Positions 13,501-22,500 of a stretch of DNA of 54,062 bases are shown piece after piece. Position numbers and translations under genes: made by a program. Origin of the DNA: Acanthaster planci (taxonomy: Eukaryota; Echinodermata; Asteroidea; Valvatida; Acanthasteridae). Each line of letters starts with the position of its first letter. The stretch's first letter is position 1. A model generated the notes under the pieces. It saw only the letters and a list, made by a program, of their open reading frames with translations. It was not told the origin of the DNA and searched no databases. The stretch is taken from assembly GCF_001949145.1 (NCBI RefSeq), contig NW_019091360.1, positions 3,497,305-3,551,366 on the forward strand, in the 5' to 3' direction.

Positions 13501-16500
13501 AATTTTTTGGACGTAGGAAATTGTGTTGGAATTTTCTTTCGATAGATTGATAAATTATTGGTTAGATGTCCGGAAATGATCTGCAATAATTTTTGCAAAC
13601 ACTGTAAAAGTACAAAGCCATTGGCCAGTTTGAAAATTCCCAGCAGTAATCCATGAAAGAAAATGACAATTCTTAATCTGCAAAATGGAGTCACGCTAAC
13701 ATAGTTTACAGAAATTTGATTCTTCTTTAGCAGATCTGTGTATACTTTGATACTAAAGTAACCCAAAAATAATACTTTCACATCCTTCACAATCCATCTT
13801 GAGGTTTGTGAGGTTTTTGCGAGATTAAGAAGAGTGCAGACCAGATCACCATCACTTTACAGTCACATGATGTCCCTTGAAAGTAAAAGAATGTACCATT
13901 GGTGTCCTGCACTATGAAGATCTCTGCAGGGAAAAAAAATCTGTGGGAGTTAAAGTTCAGAAGAAAAATATTTCTGTTGCTGTATTGAAGAGAAAAGTTC
14001 AATCATTTGTATTTTAGTGCTTTGTTTGCATACCTGTACTTGTATGACAATGGACATAATGTCTTCACCCACCGATATACTGTAGTTAGTCCATATTTCG
14101 CTACTATCAGTGTTTATTGTTGACTGTCTGTCAATGATTACAGGAGGCAAGGACAAGAGAGGCGGTCCCATCATTTCTTTTCCTACCCAATCCTCCGAGG
14201 TTTCTTTGGAAGACATTGCCACATGTGTGTCTTATCTTGCCACTATACCAAGGTGAGGAAATTCAACAAGTTTCTTTTTAAAGGAGTTGTGAAAACAAAC
14301 AAATGAAATGTGACATTCCCTCCCAATAAATGTATGATATGAGCACCATAATTTAAAAGGAAAAGGAAAACCTAGGAAGTGGAAAAAGTAAATATAACAG
14401 CTAACCGTTAATCAGAAATGTTGATTATTAAAGTGAATGTAGATTTCTTTGAGAAAATGTGATCCAGTCAGAAAAATTCATAACTGATGGGAAAAAATTA
14501 AAATCAAACATTTATAACTAGTCGCAGCCCAAAACTTGTTCACTTATTTCTGTCTTGCTGTTCCATCTTATGGACTGCATTTGTTTTCACTCTATCATCA
14601 AATCATAAAGCACAGACTGCTTTAGACTAGGCTAGGGACACAATCAAAGATTGCTGACATCTGGCTTACGGTCATGTTCCCAGTCAAAGCATTGCATGCA
14701 TGTCTTGGGAATGTGAAATCTTTCCGTGGAATAAGGCATGTTTGTCACAGCTAGTCTCTGTTGTGACTGTTTGCTATGGGCATAGTTGATTCCTGGCTTA
14801 TAAGTGCCTGGTGTAACGTGATCTTTTGAAGTCACAAGAATGTTTTTTGCTTTGAAATACTTGTTCGTGATGTATGAAATTGTGTACATACTTTCTCCAT
14901 ACACAGTTGTAACTTGTACACAGTGAACAGGTGCCCCAAGTTTGGTCTACAAAAGTCAACTTTATAGGAAGCAGGAGTACCATTTGTGACTGGTTGACAT
15001 TAGGGAAAGTGCCTTTCTTGTACATGTCACAGGCACTTCTTTTCCCAATCACTGGTCAGCAAACTATTGAGGGGGTCATCCGACGCCTCATAATTCCAAC
15101 GCCTCGTAGGTCTTACGCCTCATAAGGCTGATAAATGCATTTAAAAGTTCCATTTTTTTTGCCCATGGCATAGAGCCAACGCCTCAAAACATCCAACGCC
15201 TCGAAAGTCCGATGTTTGATTTGACGCTCGTTACGAGCATATGAAGACGGAGCTAGGAACAAGACTGGTTCCCGGTTTCAAGTTTGGTGTACTATTTATG
15301 ACACACAGCGTCGTGTCACACAGGCTGACACTCCTCCATGTTCCACAGTCTATTGCACTGACGCCCTGTGTTATAAGTCCGACACCTCATTGGTCCGATG
15401 TTGGATTTGTGAGGCATTGGACCTTGGAGGCATCGGAAAAAAAATTGCCCACAAAACCCAATGGCTCATTACTCTGACGCCTCATTAGTCCGAAAATTCG
15501 GACTTTTGAGGCGTCGGACCTACATGTATGGGGCGTCGGACTTATGATACGCATCCTATTGTGGGGGCGCTAAACAGAACTCAAACAAGTTTGAGAATGC
15601 TAATGTGTTCTTTTTTACACTTGATAAGCAAATAACACTACCCAAATCACTTGATAAACCTTCCTCTTTACAACATGCCTAAAATATGCTTGTTTGCTCG
15701 GTGTTGATAGACAGAGGAAATGTCTATGAAGGTCTTTACTTATTGTGCTTGTGTTGTGTATCAATCACACTGGTAGCATAATAAAAAGACACTGTGGGGG
15801 TGATTGCAACCTTTTCTGACTGGTTTTGCTGTGAGGTTGCATCACATTGAAAAGAGTTCCTCACAATTGCAGTATTCTTCAACACTGGTATTTTCTAATG
15901 GTTACAACAACATGGAGCCATTAACAACACCTTGTCCTCGTCATTTTTTATCTTTTGACATACCAGTCCAGTAAGACACCCCACTGTGTTATTTTAAGAC
16001 TTAACCCAGCAAGGAACTCTTAATGTACATGTTTTTTCTTCCCATACCAGTTTCCTCTTTACCCAATGGGGGACCAGCTTCAAAGTGGCATTTTTATTGT
16101 GCTTAGTACCAACAGTAGTAAAACGCGCCTGGGAATTTACTGTTCTGTTTATCAGTGTGATTGCCTTGGACAGGCACACACTGTTTGCAGCAAGGTCACC
16201 TTTGAATGGAATAATTTGATAGAATCACAGGTTTAAGCGGCAAACCTAAATAAACAGTGTGGAGCTCTTCAATTTCAGTAAATTATAGACATTGCAGGTT
16301 TATCTGATTTCCAGTCTTTTGAAAAAGCCATTAGAAACAAAAATCATATATTATGCAACTTAGATTAGAATAATTATGAAAATAATTTTAAGCTTATAAA
16401 TTATTTTATATGAAAGATTGATTTAGAATAGAGAAATAAAAGTTACTTGAACTTTTTAAATATATATAAGGAATACATACTATTTCTGGATCTCCCCATG

Positions 16501-19500
16501 TTTGAACCTGTTTATTTTGAAGAATTCATGACATATGACCATGAATCACCACTTTATAAATTTTGAAGCATATATTACAGGTTGCCTTAGTTTGCCTCCT
16601 TGCATAATTTCTCTTCTGGTAAGGATTCTTATCTTCCCTTTTTGCTGCATTTTGATCTTATCACATCTCAATCAGAGACAGTATGCCTCAGTGCATCAGC
16701 CATTAATTACCATGGCAATTCTTGTGTTCATTTCAGTGAGGAGGCAAAAGACCATGGCTACAGCATCATTGCTGACATGCGAACGTCCACCTGGCAGTCT
16801 CTCAAAGCTTTCTTTAAAGTGCTCCAGGTAACAAGTTAATGTATTAACTGATTATTGTCATATATCAACTTCCTGTTTCTCTATCCATGGATCCTGTGCT
16901 CGTGTGGTTTTGCCACAAGGTCAGAAATGAGACTGTGCCTTGCCATAACATGCATGATGTTGTTATGAATGCATAGCATGAGTGAATGATATAATCTGTC
17001 AAAGAGCATTAATGTGGAATACCAGGAGGCACAGCAATAAAATCACCTGATTCGAACTTGGATTTTTTGTGCAAATTTGGTAAGTTTGGTCAGAACAATT
17101 CAGATTCATAGAGAACTGGTTATTCTACTGTTACTTAACCATTTCATCTTGGTTAGCATTGATGAACATGTCTAGGATTTATCTCATACAGCTGCCGAAA
17201 CTGCAGTGTTTAATTGGTAAAATGATACCCGTCCATTGAAGCAAAGCTGGATGATAGCTTGTACATAGATTAAACTTAAATATCTTTGAAGCATTACAAG
17301 AAGAGGCTACATAAGTGTATCAAACTCATAATTTTAAGCAGGCAATAAAATCTTTTAAAAGAAAAAGTCCCAGCTGTAACCTAACATATCAGGTGATTTG
17401 ACAGAAGTTAACAGATTCCATTTTTGACTTTTGTGTTTGATTTTTTTGTTAGGAATCCATACCCAGTGGGATACACTCTGTGTACGTGATCAAACCAGAT
17501 GCTTTCTGGGAGAGCAAGCGGGCTAGCCTCAGCCTGAAGAAAGACAAGCCTCAGTATGGGTTTGAGGTAAGCAGACTAAGCCTAAGCCTGTGGAATGTTA
17601 TCAGCTGGATCACAGTCCTCAGGTCGCAACTTTGCCTGGGGAGATTGTACAGAATCAAAACCAACAGTTGTAATTCCTTTTAAGTCTTCCTGTAGGTTTG
17701 CATGTAACAAATGCCTCTGGCTTTTTTATCTCATTTGTTTTTTTTTCACAGACTCTGATGTTATCCAATGTCTCCAAGCTGACAAAGTTTATTGATGCTA
17801 GAGAACTCACTGAAGACTTTGGTGGAACTTTGCCATACAACCATAACGAGTGGGTTCAGAACAGAATTGTAAGTACATGTACTGTGAGCTTGAAGTGCAT
17901 TCCTTAAAATCGCCTTGGAACAGACAATTTTTTCCTTCATTAATTGATCTTTAGGTATTCAGAAACTGTCAACAAAACTCTTTCAAATTTTGTAGAATAT
18001 GTATAGAGACTTTATCTTTGAATCTGTAACTTCATTCCAAGAAGTTGTTGCGATGTTGTGATCAATTTCCATTTCCATATCTTATTGTTTCTGCAGGACT
18101 TTGAGAAATTCTTGAAGGATTCAGAGGTGGTTCAGCATCGTTTTGACCAGGCAGATGAGGAAGTACTGTACAGACGACGAGATGAGCAGCTGACTCCAGA
18201 AGATCTCCTGAGAAGGCAGAGAAGGCTTCGCGAGGTGGTCATCAACCAGCCTAGCAGTGTCTTGCAACTTGGTAGGTTCGAGAAGGGTTACTAGTCAACT
18301 TGTGATGGTCTAGTTCATTGAAGATACTTGTATGCATGGATATATCTATGTGATGGCATCCTTTCTAGTATTTTCTGTTCACAGAGTTTGTATTAAAGGT
18401 TTATTTTGATTTCATATGGGGTATTTTGCCCTTCACTGACCTGTATTCATAAACATTTTGTACTCTGTACTAAGTACCAGTGCAATGTCCTAACCACTCG
18501 GCCACAAGTCTTTGCATCGGATGGCCAGAGTGTAAGTCAAATGAGCAATGCAGGCACAATGCGAAACGGTGCAACAAGAAAAATGATACACTGTGTCTCT
18601 TGAAAGGGTGCAGCTGTGTATTCTTGAGCTTGAGATGAAATACTCAGCATTGTTTTAATATTTATTCCTATCCACTCTTTATGATTGTTGATTTCATACA
18701 GCACTGGTAGATTAGGGTTAACTTATTCCGCAAACTGTTGTTCTGAGATTTGGAAGAATCTTGTGAATAATTCCATCTTCAGGACATGCATTATTGAGAC
18801 GTATCAAGGAGGACAGTGAGTCTGGTTTCCGGCGCAACTCCAACGAAGGTCTGACGGAGGACCAGGTCAGACTCAAGGGCCAGCTGGAGCAAGTCTTGGA
18901 GGAGCTCCAGGAGAGGCAGAGCAAGCTGAAGATCTACCTGAGTGAGAAGGACAGAGAGCTGGGGGTAAACATGGACCTGAGTGACCTGGAGACAGGAATT
19001 AAGAAGGTAAAGGGGAAGATCAAGGAACTTTGACATAGTTAGGTTTCAGGTATTGAGGTTAAAATGAGAGATTTCTTTTGACTTAAATTTTTTACCCCCT
19101 AAAATATTTTGACAAGTGTAATACCAGTGGCCCTTCTAAATCGTCAAACCAAATGAGATGTAAAATCCCAGTGTTAAAATCTTGTTAACTCTAACAGTTC
19201 TGCATACAATTTGGCTTGCAATACTCACTACTACAAAATACCAAGTAGTAGCCTGAGCCTGAAGGACCTAGCGCTACAAATTACCACTTCTGGCTAGGGC
19301 ACCCTCCATTGTTACTCGTACAGAGAACAATAAAGTTGTGCATTCATAGTGCCAGAGCACAGTATGGTCCATTCTCTTATCTATTATATTTTATGGCTTC
19401 AGTGACCAATAAGATTATATCCTCTTACAAGCGACAGTGTGGAATACTACATTTTACACTAAATAGTACTTTGTAGTATTCAGGACTGTTTAGGGTTTAT

Positions 19501-22500
19501 AAAGATTAGACTGGTGCAAGTTGCTTACCCACAAGAATGTCCTGAAAAACACATTTTAAAAGCAGGAAGAGGTCCAACATAATTATTTTTCCTTACTAAA
19601 TGGTTCTATTATTTCAGGATCTTTTAACTCAACGCCATATGCCTATTAAGTCAACTTCCAGAACCTTTTTTTTTGGGGGGGGGGATATTTATGTAGCAGA
19701 AGTGAGTTAACTTTATGTGTGTGATGACTGTTTTCTTGTTCAGGTGGTTGATTGGATTGTTGGTCCCGGTGAGAAGCTCTTGGCATCACAGGTTGACATT
19801 GGGGACTCGCTGGCCGCTGCTGATCAACTCAGGAGGGAGCATGAAAAACTGGAACTGAAATGCACTGTGAGTCAAGAGAAAGTCCGCCAACAGTCAGGTT
19901 CCCGTGGAAGCTTTTCTAAGAAATGAACGGATTAATTGCAATGCGGCTTTAATACGGGCGATTCACAATACAGCGCATCACCTAGAGTTTGCTGCAGATA
20001 GGCCACTTTTCAAGTTTGTGGTTGACACATAATTGGGGATATTTGATTGATTGAGGAGTTCCCTGCACAACACAAAACCATCATTTGGACTACCTAACAC
20101 CCACTTGCAATAAGCAATTTTGAATTTTCAACCAAGATGAACAAACATTTGGAAATATTCAAGTTTTCCACGCGCAGCGCAGTTAGTGAATGAGACTTTG
20201 TTGACTATTTATCCCACAAGCACTGAGAAAAGGCCTCTCTGTGGCAACCTCTAGATGGCACACTGCATTGTGAGTTGCCAGTATTGCTGTTGCCCAAAGA
20301 GTCATTTCATGAACCTCATTATTAATGGCTCAGAACACGAAAGTGTTTGATCTTTACAGTTACAGGTTTTTGAAGCCATCTTGATTATATTTGGAGAATC
20401 AGCTTGTGAAATGTTTTGGGCCTTGTACTTGTGTAATTGTTGAAGTTCCAGTACTCATTTGATTGGCCCTTGTTCAAGAAACGGTCAAGATTGGCCGCAG
20501 GGTCAAGAAAATAATACTCCAAATATTATCTTCAGGAGATGGAATTGTCTTCAGTACACTTTTTGTCTGTTATTTTCGCAGTTAACAGACCATTTGATAA
20601 GAAACATAACAGCCATTGTTCTTCTCGATTAGGACACCTACGGCAACTTTGCTGAGTTGAGACATGTAGCAGACAGCATGATCAAGCAGGGTCACCCCAG
20701 GGCTGATGACATCAGTGCCCAGAAAGAATTCATGGAAACTGTCTGCCGGAGTTATGCCTCCAGACTGGAGAAAAGAAGGAACCTGTTGATCTGCTCTGTA
20801 CGCTTCCATCGTCTGGCAGAAGAGGTATACCTTCAACCCTAACCCCTTAAAAGCCTCTCTGAATCTGCCAAAATTCAACCCAGTGCACATTCCTGTGGCA
20901 CATTTATTGGGCTCAGATGGAATGAGTCAGTTGGGTCTTTCAGACCAGCAAGGCCAATCGGGAACAGAGTACCTTACATCACACCAGCTGAGAAACATTT
21001 AGTGCATGTGAGTTGATGTAGGCTGCGCTGACACGGCTGACCTTCTGTTGCTGATTGATGTTCTTAAACGACCTTTAACGTGCTTCATTTTGAGTATGTG
21101 CTGTTAAACTGGCTGATTGGCACACTCATTCTTTACAGCAAGCTGGAAGACCATAAAGTGTGGAAGCTACTGAAAGAAGGCAAAAGAAAGCTGTGTCAGA
21201 TTTGGGTTAATTGGGAAGGCTTAAGGTGGAGTTGTAATCTGGTGACAAGTTAGTCACACATCAACTTTCAATTAAGTCTTACACTTTTTGTTTGAGTTTT
21301 ATTATTCCTTATTCATCCCAATTTACCTCGATACTTGTGACCTGATTTATGATAACACTTGTGATGAACTACATACATTAGTGAATGGCTGCATATTCAC
21401 CTCACAGTTGGTGACCATTTTGTACTTCAATTACACCCAAGTCTTGTCATATCACCAGGCACATTTTAATCAGTAAAACTACAGATTACAGATATAAATT
21501 ATTTAACCTTGTTTTACGGTTATTGTGTTTTGAACTAGTGCTTTGGTAAGATGGACATTCTTCTAGAGCTGTGTGTGACTGAAATATCCATTGAGACAGT
21601 CGAGATGGTTGAGATTGCCTTGAGAGAACTGACAGAGCAATGTGAGGCAGTGGGTAAGTCCAGTTAGCTATTGCAAGAAGTTGTTTCCCATGATTGTGTA
21701 CTTTATATTAAATGTCATATTTATGTGAATGATACCATGATTTTCCTTCCTGCATTGTTTTGGGTTCAAAAACTGTTCAGTGTTTTTTACGAGTAGTTTG
21801 GTTTTGCATTATTCAGAAATACTGCAAGTCTTTTTTTTTAAATATTTTGTCGTCCGAAGCCTTTGCAGCAGAGGGAAGTAAGGAGGAAGGTCACTCCCTC
21901 CTGAGCATGATGTCTCTTCTGGTCAAGAACGCCTTTGGCAAGGACATCACGCCCAACTACACCAAGCAGAAGGACCATGTCGATGAACTCCTGGCTGAAC
22001 TGGAGGGGCGCAAGGCACGATGCGATGAGATGTCCGACATGAGGAAACTCAAGCTGCAGCAGATCTTACAGCTCAGGACATGCGAAAGGGACGCTGATCA
22101 GGTGGGTGGGAGGGGGTTGTTTGAGTTTGATAAACATCATATCAAATCGTGCTTTCTTTGTACACGATCTCCTTCAAAAGAGAAGGTCGACAGTTGAATG
22201 GCATTCATGCTGTTCACCCAGCAAAGACTCCATTTGGAGACCCCAGGGATTTGTGCACATTCGTACGAAATTTGCCAGCACTCATTGCCGTAGACACTCA
22301 ATCCACTCAATGTGTGTCATGTACTTACCTGATGATACGGTTTGAGGTAATCAAGTGCTGTCACTTTGGTATGTGGAGTTCGTATCAGTGTGGCGACTTG
22401 CTGATTTCAGAAAACCCCAATATCTGCCTATAAAAACCTAGAAAACTCTAGATTTACGCAGTCACATGCACGTGTTGTTGTTTCAGTATTTCTAACAGGT

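Noticed and set aside
13950-14222. 90-codon minus-strand open frame
   Set aside because: Shadow of the CRAL-TRIO exon at 14144-14252.
18481-18504. tRNA gene on the minus strand
   Set aside because: Only the D-arm/A-box part is present; no anticodon stem or B box follows, so no functional tRNA.
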